Below are positions 25,801 to 33,309 of a DNA stretch of 64,000 nt, one piece after another. The notes beneath the pieces are model-generated. The model saw only the letters and a list, made by a program, of their open reading frames with translations. It was not told the origin of the DNA and ran no database searches. The position numbers were made by a program, and so were the translations under genes. Position 1 is the first letter of the stretch. The number at the start of each line of letters is the position of its first letter. Origin of the DNA: Aquimarina aggregata (GTDB lineage: Bacteria; Bacteroidota; Bacteroidia; Flavobacteriales; Flavobacteriaceae); contig NZ_LQRT01000002.1 in assembly GCF_001632745.1 (NCBI RefSeq), positions 930,001-994,000 on the forward strand, in the 5' to 3' direction.

Positions 25801-25928
25801 TCAAAAACCTTTCCGGTAATAGTGTTTGTCTGTGCATGCACGCATATCACAGGAATAAGTAAAACCAACAATACCAGCAACCACTTGCGATATTGACGAT
25901 GTTTTACGTTAATTACAGTTAATTTCAT
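22836..25928 (-). CDS. SusC/RagA family TonB-linked outer membrane protein
   Basis: A 1030-residue receptor. A signal peptide ends at about 33 (VCVHAQ-like). A carboxypeptidase-D-regulatory beta-sandwich covers about 36-110 (ITGKVFDNGIPLPGVNVFIK), the TonB-box-like LEEVIVVGYG lies at about 112-121, and the plug with the SusC/RagA signature (IEVLKDASATAIYGSNGANGV at about 209-229) precedes a 22-strand barrel ending in LLFGINLTL. It imports a ligand captured by the SusD partner, energised by TonB. It is the first gene of the five-gene operon, preceded by three 21-bp-phased repeats. Confidence 0.96.
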   Translation of the reverse strand: MKLTVINVKHRQYRKWLLVLLVLLIPVICVHAQTNTITGKVFDNGIPLPGVNVFIKNSTSGTQTDFDGNFVLNNVPINSVLVFSYIGFEPQEVTIGTQTSLSITMKEDSQSLEEVIVVGYGAQRKSDLTGAISSISADEIVRAPVVSTTQALQGRAPGVSVIANSGQPGAAPLIRIRGTGTINNTAPYVIIDGVPGDLNNINPSDVKSIEVLKDASATAIYGSNGANGVILVTTKAGRVGKLKININSSIGTRNQIRELDVLNSQEYAGLINEGLTNSGEPARFTNAEAAALPTFEWGTLNLQTGFFQNQQVSLSGGTEKVNYFVSYGYVNEEGTLRDSNFDRHNLRINNEYKVNDNIKFGHRITYSITDQNTRRSFGAFLESQSAINGWAWEPYLPFFDQNGGFTAPVNRTAIHPLAEVRFDTNNDIRRNFGLNAYVNVDFLKDFNFVSTYAPGFGTREAYDFDLPTGTTFAENGGVVQNQRRLQTRSDRFTGYTWSNVLTYAKEIGRHNITALIGHEQQESESFISTTTTVDIPDIINDPDISSGTTSAAGSRTPLAVLSYFSRVSYNFADRYLLTGTMRWDGASVFGENERFGRFPAISAAWNVHNEKFLENSSFINQLKLRGGYGEVGNRNIGTFGYLPRLQAGPTSGFDVVFDGARSGGAAARQIANQSLKWERAVSTNFGIDISFLNDFSITVDYFDKDTDGAILPILPLTQTSGLSDTTNFNIAEINNKGWEFSVSYKKRFGDFGIRATGYMDMIDNEVTSLDRDSGFIASGTAAILEDFARTEAGFPISYFYGLQTNGIYQNAAEVAAGPTNPGDQTNPNIVNQPGDIRYVDQNGDNVIDGDDRVQIGSPHPDFTYSINLDFDYKQFDLSLFFQGVEGNDIFTALPYFFEAELSSNFTRSALGRWTGPGTSNTLPRLTVDNTKNVRTSDRYVYDGSYLRLKTVQLGYNFPKEVIDRLHVDKLRVYFSGQNLITWDNYDIGLDPEIGTTFFEDATGPNNRTLGLDRGVYPQPRTLLFGINLTL

Positions 25929-26004
25929 AAGTTTTAATTGATTAGTGTGTGTTATTTGTAAAATTTTAACGTAAAAGTATATCCGTGGTAGTTGTATCGA
26001 CGGA

Positions 26005-26058
26005 ACAAATCTTTTTTAGACTACAACAAATCTTTTCAAGCCTGCAACAAATGGTTTT
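26005..26058. promoter_or_regulatory. Three direct repeats at 21-bp spacing upstream of susC
   Basis: ACAAATCTTTT occurs at 26005-26015 and 26026-26036, and ACAAATGGTTTT at 26047-26058, each exactly 21 bp after the last. They lie about 77-130 bp before the susC start. A period of two helical turns is typical of a regulator that binds as tandem protomers on one face. The rest of the 390-bp intergenic region is AT-rich without other features until the SDR promoter. Confidence 0.65.
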
Positions 26059-26253
26059 GATAAGATGATTTAAAAATATTAGTCCATTTGCATGTAATTA
26101 TTTTATTTACAAGTATTTAAACAAAATAAATGATGAGTTTTATCTCTTACATGTGTTTCGTACAAACTAATTTATCCTGTTAAACCATAAGTAATTCACA
26201 AAAGCCCACATTTAAGTTTATCAAAAGAGCTTAACAAAAAATTTAGAATTCGA

Positions 26254-26280
26254 GATTTATATTTGTTTTGAATATAAATC
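26254..26280. promoter_or_regulatory. Palindromic operator over the SDR gene promoter
   Basis: GATTTATATT (26254-26263) and AATATAAATC (26271-26280) form a perfect 10-bp inverted repeat with a 7-nt spacer. An exact -7 box TATATTTG (26258-26265) lies within the left arm, so a repressor bound here would block transcription. No regulator gene is adjacent. Confidence 0.6.
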
Positions 26281-26317
26281 TTAGTATTAGCACTAACCAA
26301 AATCAAAAGACATAAAA

Positions 26318-27046
26318 ATGAATTTAACAGACGCAAAAGTATTAATCACAGGAGGTAACTCTGGTATAGGAAAAGCCACTGCAAAATTACTAAAAGAAAA
26401 AGGCGCTCAAGTAGTCATTTCTGGACGTAATGAATTAACTCTTAAAACTACAGCAAATGAATTAGGAGTAGCATATATAAAAGCTGATGTTACCGATGAG
26501 AATCAAGTAAAAACAATGGTTAAAGAGGCAAAAGACAAGATGACCGGACTTAATGTACTTATCAATAATGCTGGATATGGATATATTTCAAAACTAGTAG
26601 ATATTGATCCCAATAAGTTTACCGACCAATTTAAAACCAATATTTTAGGAGCAACTTTATGTGCGAAAGAATCTGCTAAACTTTTTGTTTCTCAAGCATA
26701 TGGCAATATTATAAATATAGGCTCTACATCTTCATTAAAAGGTTCACCAAATGCTTCACCATACGTAGCTACTAAATTTGCTTTACGAGGTATGACCGAA
26801 AGTTGGAGAAATGAACTAAGACCTCATAATATAAGAGTCATGCAAGTAAACCCAAGTGAAGTAATGACTGGGTTTGCTAATAATCGTGTAGATGTTAACT
26901 TATCCGAAAAAAAATACACCGAAGCCGAACAGCAAACAAAACTACGTGGTGAAGAAATTGCTCACACAATTAGTAGTTTATTAGAAATGGATGATAGAGG
27001 TTTTATTACAGAAGCTACTGTTTTTGCAACAAACCCAAAAACATAG
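26318..27046 (+). CDS. Short-chain dehydrogenase/reductase (SDR) family oxidoreductase
   Basis: A 242-residue cytosolic NAD(P)H-dependent enzyme with a Rossmann fold. The glycine-rich TGGNSGIG is at residues 11-18, NNAG at about 83-86, the catalytic Ser in INIGSTSS at about 136, and YVATK gives Tyr149 and Lys153. Length is normal for classical SDRs of the FabG-like group. The LRPHNIRVMQVNPSEVMTGF block at about 172-191 supports the fold. The substrate cannot be assigned. It is divergent from the susC operon and probably monocistronic, controlled through the palindrome over its promoter. Confidence 0.9.
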   Translation: MNLTDAKVLITGGNSGIGKATAKLLKEKGAQVVISGRNELTLKTTANELGVAYIKADVTDENQVKTMVKEAKDKMTGLNVLINNAGYGYISKLVDIDPNKFTDQFKTNILGATLCAKESAKLFVSQAYGNIINIGSTSSLKGSPNASPYVATKFALRGMTESWRNELRPHNIRVMQVNPSEVMTGFANNRVDVNLSEKKYTEAEQQTKLRGEEIAHTISSLLEMDDRGFITEATVFATNPKT

Positions 27047-27222
27047 TTAAAATTAATATCTAAAAAGAAACGTGCAAAATACAGAGGTAATTTAAAGAAT
27101 TAACAGTAAAACCATTTGACATAAGGTTTTGGAAATATGATATAGGATTAAGAATATGAATTTCGTTCTAAACATAAACAATTCAATATATTAATGATCT
27201 AACTCTTAAAACCTAATTAACA

Positions 27223-28788
27223 ATGAAAAATTTTAACAACATGGCAGGTAAGCTCTCCTTACTTGCCTTTATTTTATGTCTTGGTTTTACACACACAATA
27301 AACGCTCAACTATGGCAAGGTAAAGGTAGAATTGCTATAAGTTCTGACGGAAATCAACATGATAGTGACGATTGGGGAGCAACGGCAGTAACACTAGCTA
27401 TTATTGCCAATCGAGGATTACAGAATAAAGTAGTTCATTATGACTATGCAAATCACGTTTGGAATAACGACAGTTTTTTTGAAAATCAAATTACAGAAAG
27501 TGCATTAGGGGCAGCAGACCGTTTCGGTTTTGATAAATCAAAGTTTCATAATGGTTTTAGAAATAAAAATAAAGCCATAAATAGTTTAAAAAATGCGGTT
27601 AATGCATCTTCAGCAAATAATCCTTTATTTCTAATTGCTGCAGGACCAATGGAAATTCCGTATCAAGGGATCCTTGCTGCAAATCCCAACAAAAGAAAAT
27701 TTGTAACCGTTATTTCTCATTCACTATGGAATAACTTTCATGGAGATTGTGATGATGGTTTAAATTGGACAGAATGCCACCCTGGATCTCATCAAAGGAG
27801 GCATATTGAACCTCTAGGTGTAAAATGGGTTCAAATATCTGATCAAAATGAAAATAAGTTCTCCCCTGGAAGTGATGCTGCCTGGAATTTTCTTAATAAT
27901 CTTAATGGCCAATATGACAGAGCTTATGAATGGACTTATTCTCGTGTAGTAGCCGTTAGAACCCCAGGAGATGCTTCTGATGCAGGTATCGCATATTATC
28001 TTTTTACTGGCGATCAAAACGGTAATACAACCAAACTTAATAATTTAATGAGAAGTGCGCCAGGCGGAGGTGACGGTGGAAATGGTGGTACCGGAGGTAC
28101 CGTAACCATAAAAGCCCAAAGTATCAATAAATACATCAGTTCTGAAAATGGTAGTAGATCTATGCGTGCAAATAGAAATAGTGCTGGAACACAAGAAAGG
28201 TTCACTGTAAGATCAGAAGGAAATGGAATGGTAAGCTTTAAAGGTAGTAATGGTAAATTTGTAAGTCATGAAAATGGTAATAAAGCTATGAATTGTAATC
28301 GTAATGTAGCCCAAGGTTGGGAAAAATTCACTCTAGTGCCTCAAGGAGGTAATGTATATGCGATTAAAGGAAGTAATGGTAGATATGTTAGCCATGAGAA
28401 TGGTAGTAATAATGGAATTACTTGCAATCGAACTGCTATCGGCTCATGGGAAAAATTTGTTATCGATGGACTTACTTCCAATAGAGCAAAAGAAAATGTA
28501 TCTCTAAAAGAATTAAATTTTAAAAATGAAACTGTTTTATCCCCTAACCCACTAACAACAGGCAATTACAATTTACAAATTAGTTCATCTAAAAACCTAA
28601 GTTCTGCATCTGTAGAAATCATAGATGTTTTTGGAAAACTAATTTTAAGTAAGAAATTAGGAACAGTAACTAAAGGGAATATGATGGTTTCTCTAGATAA
28701 AATAAGAAACACTATGAGCTCTGGACTTTATTTAGTGAATATAAGTTTTGATGGAAACAATATCATGAAAAAAATATTTGTTGAATAG
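27223..28788 (+). CDS. T9SS-exported protein: nucleoside-hydrolase-like N-domain plus fascin/beta-trefoil-like module
   Basis: A 521-residue secreted protein with a signal peptide (about 1-28, ending INAQ). The first domain (about 30-275) begins IAISSDGNQHDSDDWGAT, resembling the Asp-rich DxDxxxDD-type start of nucleoside hydrolase folds, but I cannot confirm the activity. A Gly-rich linker (GGGDGGNGGTGGT) leads to three similar repeats at about 292-422, each with SxNxKYIS/FVSHENG and WEKF-type cores, as in fascin or ricin-like beta-trefoils that bind sugars. The C-terminal 85 residues (SPNPLTTGNY...SSGLYLV...KKIFV) are a type A T9SS sorting domain. A hairpin separates it from the kelch gene. 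Confidence 0.75.
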   Translation: MKNFNNMAGKLSLLAFILCLGFTHTINAQLWQGKGRIAISSDGNQHDSDDWGATAVTLAIIANRGLQNKVVHYDYANHVWNNDSFFENQITESALGAADRFGFDKSKFHNGFRNKNKAINSLKNAVNASSANNPLFLIAAGPMEIPYQGILAANPNKRKFVTVISHSLWNNFHGDCDDGLNWTECHPGSHQRRHIEPLGVKWVQISDQNENKFSPGSDAAWNFLNNLNGQYDRAYEWTYSRVVAVRTPGDASDAGIAYYLFTGDQNGNTTKLNNLMRSAPGGGDGGNGGTGGTVTIKAQSINKYISSENGSRSMRANRNSAGTQERFTVRSEGNGMVSFKGSNGKFVSHENGNKAMNCNRNVAQGWEKFTLVPQGGNVYAIKGSNGRYVSHENGSNNGITCNRTAIGSWEKFVIDGLTSNRAKENVSLKELNFKNETVLSPNPLTTGNYNLQISSSKNLSSASVEIIDVFGKLILSKKLGTVTKGNMMVSLDKIRNTMSSGLYLVNISFDGNNIMKKIFVE

Positions 28789-28799
28789 CTTAATCTTAA

Positions 28800-28839
28800 A
28801 GAGAAAACGGGATAGTTTATAAATTTTCCTGTTTTCTCT
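28800..28839 (+). terminator. Terminator after the T9SS beta-trefoil gene
   Basis: AGAGAAAAC (28800-28808) pairs with GTTTTCTCT (28831-28839), extended by a GG/CC pair with one bulge. An AT-rich tail follows. Confidence 0.65.
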
Positions 28840-28875
28840 ATTTAATTAAATACAGACCTATTATTTAAACACACT

Positions 28876-30183
28876 ATGTACAATTTAAACAAATATATTA
28901 TCTGCTTTTTTTCTATTTACTTCATAGGATGTATTAATGTGATAATTGCTCAAGATGTCTGGATAGATAAAAATGAAAATCAAGATTATGTTGCAAGGCA
29001 TGAATGTTCTTTTGTACAATCTGGCAATACATTTATACTATTTGGAGGTCGAGAACAAGCCAAAAGACTTGATGTATATAATTATAAAGAAAACAAATGG
29101 ACTCAAGGTGCTTCTGCTCCAATCGAGTTTAATCATTTTCAGGCTATAGAATATGATGGATTGATATGGATTGTAGGTGCTTTTAAAAGCAATAATTTCC
29201 CTAATGAAGTTCCGGCTGATCATGTTTATATATATAACCCTGCACTAAATGCATGGTTGAAAGGTCCCGAAATTCCAAAGAATAGAAAAAGAGGTGGTGC
29301 CGGACTTGTTATGCACAATGATAAATTTTATTTAGTTGCAGGAAATTCAAAAGGTCATAACGGAGGTTTTGTTTCTTGGTTTGATCAATATGATCCATTA
29401 AATAATACATGGAAACAACTTAATGATGCTCCTAGATCAAGAGATCACTTTAGCGCGGTAGTTATCAATGATAAAATTTATGCTGCAAGTGGTCGAAAAT
29501 CCGGAGGTCCTGGAGGTACATTTGCTCCCCTGATTCCACAAGTTGATATTTATGATTTAAAAACGAAAAGGTGGTCTACATTAGAGAACGGTCAAAATTT
29601 ACCAACTCCAAGAGCTGGAGCTAGCTGTGTTAATTTTAATAATGAACTGTTCGTAATCGGTGGTGAAGGTGAACAATCGGGTCCTGCATTTAAAAAAGTA
29701 GAAGCATACAATCCTTCAACAAACAAATGGACTACAAAAACAGATTTAAATTTTGGTAGACATGGTACACAAGCTATAGTCTCTGGGCCGGGGATATTTA
29801 TTGCTGGTGGATCTCCGGTACAAGCTGGCGGAAGAATGCATAATATGGAGGTATATAATAATGATAAGCCTGTTGGAGTTGCTATAGAAGCAAGTATACT
29901 TACAGCTAGTAATAAAATTGATTTCGAACCCAACCAAACCAAAAATATTCCTATTATTTCATCTGGTGGCAATGCAGGTAATTTCATAAGTAAGATTGAA
30001 ATTATAGGGGTTGATGCTTCGAGTTTTAAAATACAAAAATCTATTTCTCATCACCTAATCAAGTCTAGCACCAAACAAGATATTACCATCACTGCTAGTA
30101 CTTTACAAAATAACAAGCAAGCAAATCTGGTTATTACATATGACAATCAAAAGAAATTAATCATAAAATTAGCCATCTTATAA
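28876..30183 (+). CDS. Secreted kelch-repeat beta-propeller protein
   Basis: A 435-residue protein with an N-terminal signal (about 1-25, ending IIAQ). Six kelch-like blades cover about 30-330, with recurring GG followed by YNPxxNxW: FGGREQAKRLDVYNYKENKW, NPALNAWLKGP, YDPLNNTWKQL, YDLKTKRWSTL, YNPSTNKWTTK and IAGGSPVQ. A C-terminal Ig-like domain of about 95 residues follows, and no T9SS sorting domain is evident. Propellers of this kind bind or modify carbohydrates (galactose oxidase or sialate epimerase relatives), but no catalytic set is visible. It follows the beta-trefoil gene in the same direction. Confidence 0.82.
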   Translation: MYNLNKYIICFFSIYFIGCINVIIAQDVWIDKNENQDYVARHECSFVQSGNTFILFGGREQAKRLDVYNYKENKWTQGASAPIEFNHFQAIEYDGLIWIVGAFKSNNFPNEVPADHVYIYNPALNAWLKGPEIPKNRKRGGAGLVMHNDKFYLVAGNSKGHNGGFVSWFDQYDPLNNTWKQLNDAPRSRDHFSAVVINDKIYAASGRKSGGPGGTFAPLIPQVDIYDLKTKRWSTLENGQNLPTPRAGASCVNFNNELFVIGGEGEQSGPAFKKVEAYNPSTNKWTTKTDLNFGRHGTQAIVSGPGIFIAGGSPVQAGGRMHNMEVYNNDKPVGVAIEASILTASNKIDFEPNQTKNIPIISSGGNAGNFISKIEIIGVDASSFKIQKSISHHLIKSSTKQDITITASTLQNNKQANLVITYDNQKKLIIKLAIL

Positions 30184-30191
30184 GTAAAAGT

Positions 30192-31535
30192 TTAGTTCAT
30201 TTTTGATTGAAGACCTATAATAGCTTCTTTATTTCTATAATGATTAATGACTACCATTAAAAATATGAATAAAAAAATCCCTGCTCCTATTACAAAAATT
30301 AAAGTTTGTATCTTATCAAAGAGCACTCCACCTAAAATTAATCCAAAAATACTTGCAAAACTACCCATGCTATTCCCGTAACCTTGAATAGTTCCTTGCA
30401 TTTGGGGGGTTCCTGTTTTTGATAATAAAGACAAAAAATTTGGCCACATTAAACCATTTCCAATAGACAATAAAGTATTTGCACAATACATTATAACAAG
30501 ATCAGAAAAAGAAAGGAAATAAAAACTTATTGATAGTAATATCGAACCAATCGCTACACATGCGATATTAGATATTTTTCCAGATAAATAAGATAGTAAA
30601 GGACCTTGCACCAAAATCATTACCAAACTAGAATATGCTAAAAAAATGCCCAGTTCTACTGCAGACCACTTAAGTATTGTAAGTGCATATATTGGTAGTC
30701 CCGCATAAAAAAGACTAAAAGCTAAAAATGTAAAGAAATACACACTATATAGTAAAGGTAACGAATCTAGTTTCAGAATTTTAAACAACGAATTCGAAGT
30801 ACCATCATCACTACTATCCCTATCGTTATAGCAATCTTTATGTTCAACTTGAAAAAAACGTCGAAAAGAAGTAAATTTTAATCTACCTGTATCTACTACA
30901 CACGGATTACTTTCGGGTAATTTTAATATGATTACAAAAATTGCAATCAAAGAAATCAAAGCAGCTAGAATAATTGGCAATTTTTCTTCTAAAAAAGTAG
31001 AAGCTAATACACCCGCTATTGCAGGTCCTAGTACAAAACCAAGGCTCGTAGAAGCCCCCATTATTCCAAAATTTTTATCTCTATCTTTATCCGTAGAAAT
31101 ATCGGATAAGTATGCATTAGCGACCGAAACATTTCCCCCGGTAAACCCATCAAAAATTCTAGCAACAAACAACAAGAGCAAGGGCAATGTCATTATGTAA
31201 CTTCCCGTATATTTAGAATCTGTATTCCAAATTATGGTTTCGGGAATGATAAAGGCCAATAAAAACAATAGCCAGGCAACAAAAGTACCTACTTGACTGA
31301 TGATCAATACTTTTTTTCTTCCTATTTTATCTGATAGTTTCCCCAAAATAGGAGCGCCTATTAATTGAAAAAAAGGATACATCGCTCCTAAAACACCATA
31401 AACAAAACCATTACCGCCTAAATTTGTAACGATAAATATTAAAATAGGAATAACGATACTATACCCCAAAATCCCTATAAAATTGACTAATAGAATTGGA
31501 AAAATTGCTTGATTAAGAAAACTAAATCCTTTCAT
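30192..31535 (-). CDS. MFS transporter, drug-exporter-like
   Basis: A 447-residue inner membrane protein with about 12 hydrophobic helices. The MFS motif between helices 2 and 3 is GKLSDKIGRKKVL at about 65-77, and the motif C-like GFVLGPAIAGV lies in helix 5 at about 166-176, a mark of proton-driven antiporters. The central loop (about 210-250) is hydrophilic, with HKDCYNDRDSSDD. Similarity in plan to TetA-like exporters suggests efflux of small molecules; the substrate is unknown. It converges with the kelch gene, and no regulator is next to it. Confidence 0.88.
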   Translation of the reverse strand: MKGFSFLNQAIFPILLVNFIGILGYSIVIPILIFIVTNLGGNGFVYGVLGAMYPFFQLIGAPILGKLSDKIGRKKVLIISQVGTFVAWLLFLLAFIIPETIIWNTDSKYTGSYIMTLPLLLLFVARIFDGFTGGNVSVANAYLSDISTDKDRDKNFGIMGASTSLGFVLGPAIAGVLASTFLEEKLPIILAALISLIAIFVIILKLPESNPCVVDTGRLKFTSFRRFFQVEHKDCYNDRDSSDDGTSNSLFKILKLDSLPLLYSVYFFTFLAFSLFYAGLPIYALTILKWSAVELGIFLAYSSLVMILVQGPLLSYLSGKISNIACVAIGSILLSISFYFLSFSDLVIMYCANTLLSIGNGLMWPNFLSLLSKTGTPQMQGTIQGYGNSMGSFASIFGLILGGVLFDKIQTLIFVIGAGIFLFIFLMVVINHYRNKEAIIGLQSKMN

Positions 31536-31631
31536 AATCTAAAAATAAGATGCATCACCCTAAAAGCTTGTTAAACAATTACTAATTAAAAAAAACATTC
31601 TAAGGTATGAGTCTATATAACTGAGAAAAAA

Positions 31632-32636
31632 TTATCTCATGATCTTGACGAGAAGTTCTTTTAGAATATCACCTTGAGGTAAGTTTGATGCACCAACTCC
31701 TTTGCTTTTAACATCGGCATCTCTAAGTAAACCGACTATTTGACTTACTTTTTTCATAGGATAATTTTGTGCAGCTTCAGAATAGTCTTTTACAAAATAT
31801 GGGTTTATTTTTAATGCACTAGCTACACTACGTTGCGATTTATCCGATAATCCATGGTACTGTAAAACTTGCGAAAAAAAACTGTATAATAACGAGATTG
31901 TAACAACCAAGGGGTTATCCTTAGGGTTTTGAGAGAAATACTTAATAATTCTATACGCTTTTATCTCATTACGGGAGCCGATTGCTTTTCTAAGTTCAAA
32001 ATTATTGAAATCTTTACTAATACCTATATTTTCTTCTATTTGAGTTGCTGTTATTTGAGATCCAGCAGGAATAATAAGCTTCAATTTTTCTAGTTCATTA
32101 TTAATTTTACTTAAATCGGTACCTAGAAACTCAACTAACATTTGAGCAGCCTTTGGTTCTATATTATATTTTGCTCCCGCTAAAACACGTCTTATCCAAT
32201 CAGAGACTTGATTTTCATATAGTTTTTTACTTTCATATATAATTCCGGTTTTAGCAACCGTTTTATAAAGTTTTTTTCGCTTATCTATTTTCTTATACTT
32301 ATAACACATCACAAGAACAGTAGACGGTTGTGGGTTCTCAGCATAGTCTCCTAATTTTTCTATAGTTCTGGATAAATCTTGTGCTTCTTTAACAATAACA
32401 ACTTGTCTTTCTGCCATCATTGGAAAACGTTTAGCATTGGCTACAATATCATCTATAGTTACATCACGACCATACAACACCATTTGATTGAACCCTTTTT
32501 CTTCTTCTGCAAGAACATTTTTATCAATAAACTCTGCAATACGATCAATATAATAAGGTTCTTCGCCCATTAAAAAGTATATGGGCTTAATATCCCCTTT
32601 CTTTATATTACTTACAATTTGTTTTACTTCGTCCAT
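31632..32636 (-). CDS. holA: DNA polymerase III delta subunit
   Basis: A 334-residue clamp-loader subunit that opens the sliding clamp and works with gamma/tau and delta'. The N-terminal domain has the usual PIYFLMGEEPYYIDRI block at about 18-33, in place of a working Walker A site, and the AERQVVIVKEA strand at about 75-85. The C-terminal helical domain (about 215-334) carries NPLVVTISLLYSFFSQVLQY. Length fits HolA. It is divergent from an HSDR_N protein with 46 bp between start codons, a pairing I recall as common in flavobacteria. Confidence 0.93.
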   Translation of the reverse strand: MDEVKQIVSNIKKGDIKPIYFLMGEEPYYIDRIAEFIDKNVLAEEEKGFNQMVLYGRDVTIDDIVANAKRFPMMAERQVVIVKEAQDLSRTIEKLGDYAENPQPSTVLVMCYKYKKIDKRKKLYKTVAKTGIIYESKKLYENQVSDWIRRVLAGAKYNIEPKAAQMLVEFLGTDLSKINNELEKLKLIIPAGSQITATQIEENIGISKDFNNFELRKAIGSRNEIKAYRIIKYFSQNPKDNPLVVTISLLYSFFSQVLQYHGLSDKSQRSVASALKINPYFVKDYSEAAQNYPMKKVSQIVGLLRDADVKSKGVGASNLPQGDILKELLVKIMR

Positions 32637-32682
32637 TCAAAAAAAATCGTCAAATTTGCTCGAACCTTTATTAAGAGTTAAA

Positions 32683-33126
32683 ATGCAAGAGTTAAACTTT
32701 CCAGCATATAAGTTCAGGTTCAAAAGTAGCGAAAATAAAGTTTCTATTTTTGACCGAATTCGTAAAAAATTTATCATTCTTACACCAGAAGAATGGGTAA
32801 GACAACATACAGTTCAATATCTAATTGAAGAAAAAAAATATCCAGAAAGCCTGATCAATGTAGAAAAACTTGTTAAAGTAAACGATTTAAATAAACGTTA
32901 TGATATTATTATCTATAAACCAAACGGTGATATACATCTTATTGTAGAATGTAAATCCCATAAAGTAAAGATCACTCAAGAAGTATTTGATCAAATTGCT
33001 CGTTACAATTTAGCTTTGAATGCAGAATATTTAATGATCACTAATGGAATGGATCATTATTATTGTCAAATGAATTATAAAGAAAAACAATACTCCTTTT
33101 TAAAAGATATCCCAGGCTATAAATAA
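32683..33126 (+). CDS. Stand-alone type I restriction enzyme R N-terminal (HSDR_N) domain protein
   Basis: A 147-residue protein starting at ATG 32683; the frame stays open to 32581 but that stretch overlaps holA in antisense. It has a PD-(D/E)XK-like nuclease core: Asp in YDIIIY at about 84, and ECKSHK with Glu-Cys-Lys at about 100-102. In HsdR this core cuts DNA, but no helicase, specificity or methylase subunit is present here, so this is not a restriction system. The conserved position next to holA points to a DNA maintenance role, not established. Confidence 0.85.
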   Translation: MQELNFPAYKFRFKSSENKVSIFDRIRKKFIILTPEEWVRQHTVQYLIEEKKYPESLINVEKLVKVNDLNKRYDIIIYKPNGDIHLIVECKSHKVKITQEVFDQIARYNLALNAEYLMITNGMDHYYCQMNYKEKQYSFLKDIPGYK

Positions 33127-33296
33127 GAATAGGTCTTAATTTTGATCTTTTTCTTATCGAAACAAAGCTAAAATTTAAATAATCATTAATCTAAGATTAA
33201 AATTATCCTTTTGATTTTGTTATTTCCCAAAAGTCGAGGTCAAAAATAGATTACAAATTATTTTTAAAGTTCAACTTAAATTTCCAATTAAACTCA

Positions 33297-33304
33297 TTAC
33301 TTTG
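33297..33304 (+). promoter_or_regulatory. Promoter box directly before the glycosyltransferase GTG start
   Basis: TTACTTTG differs from TAnnTTTG at one base. It ends 5 nt before GTG 33310, so transcription would begin at or very near the start codon, giving a leaderless message. Confidence 0.4.
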
Positions 33305-33309
33305 CAGCC

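Noticed and set aside
32581..32682. Extension of the HSDR_N protein into the holA gene
   Set aside because: The extra residues are antisense to the holA N-terminus, and ATG 32683 gives a complete domain.
32683..33126. Type I restriction-modification system
   Set aside because: Only the N-terminal nuclease-like domain is present; no helicase, specificity or methylase gene is near.
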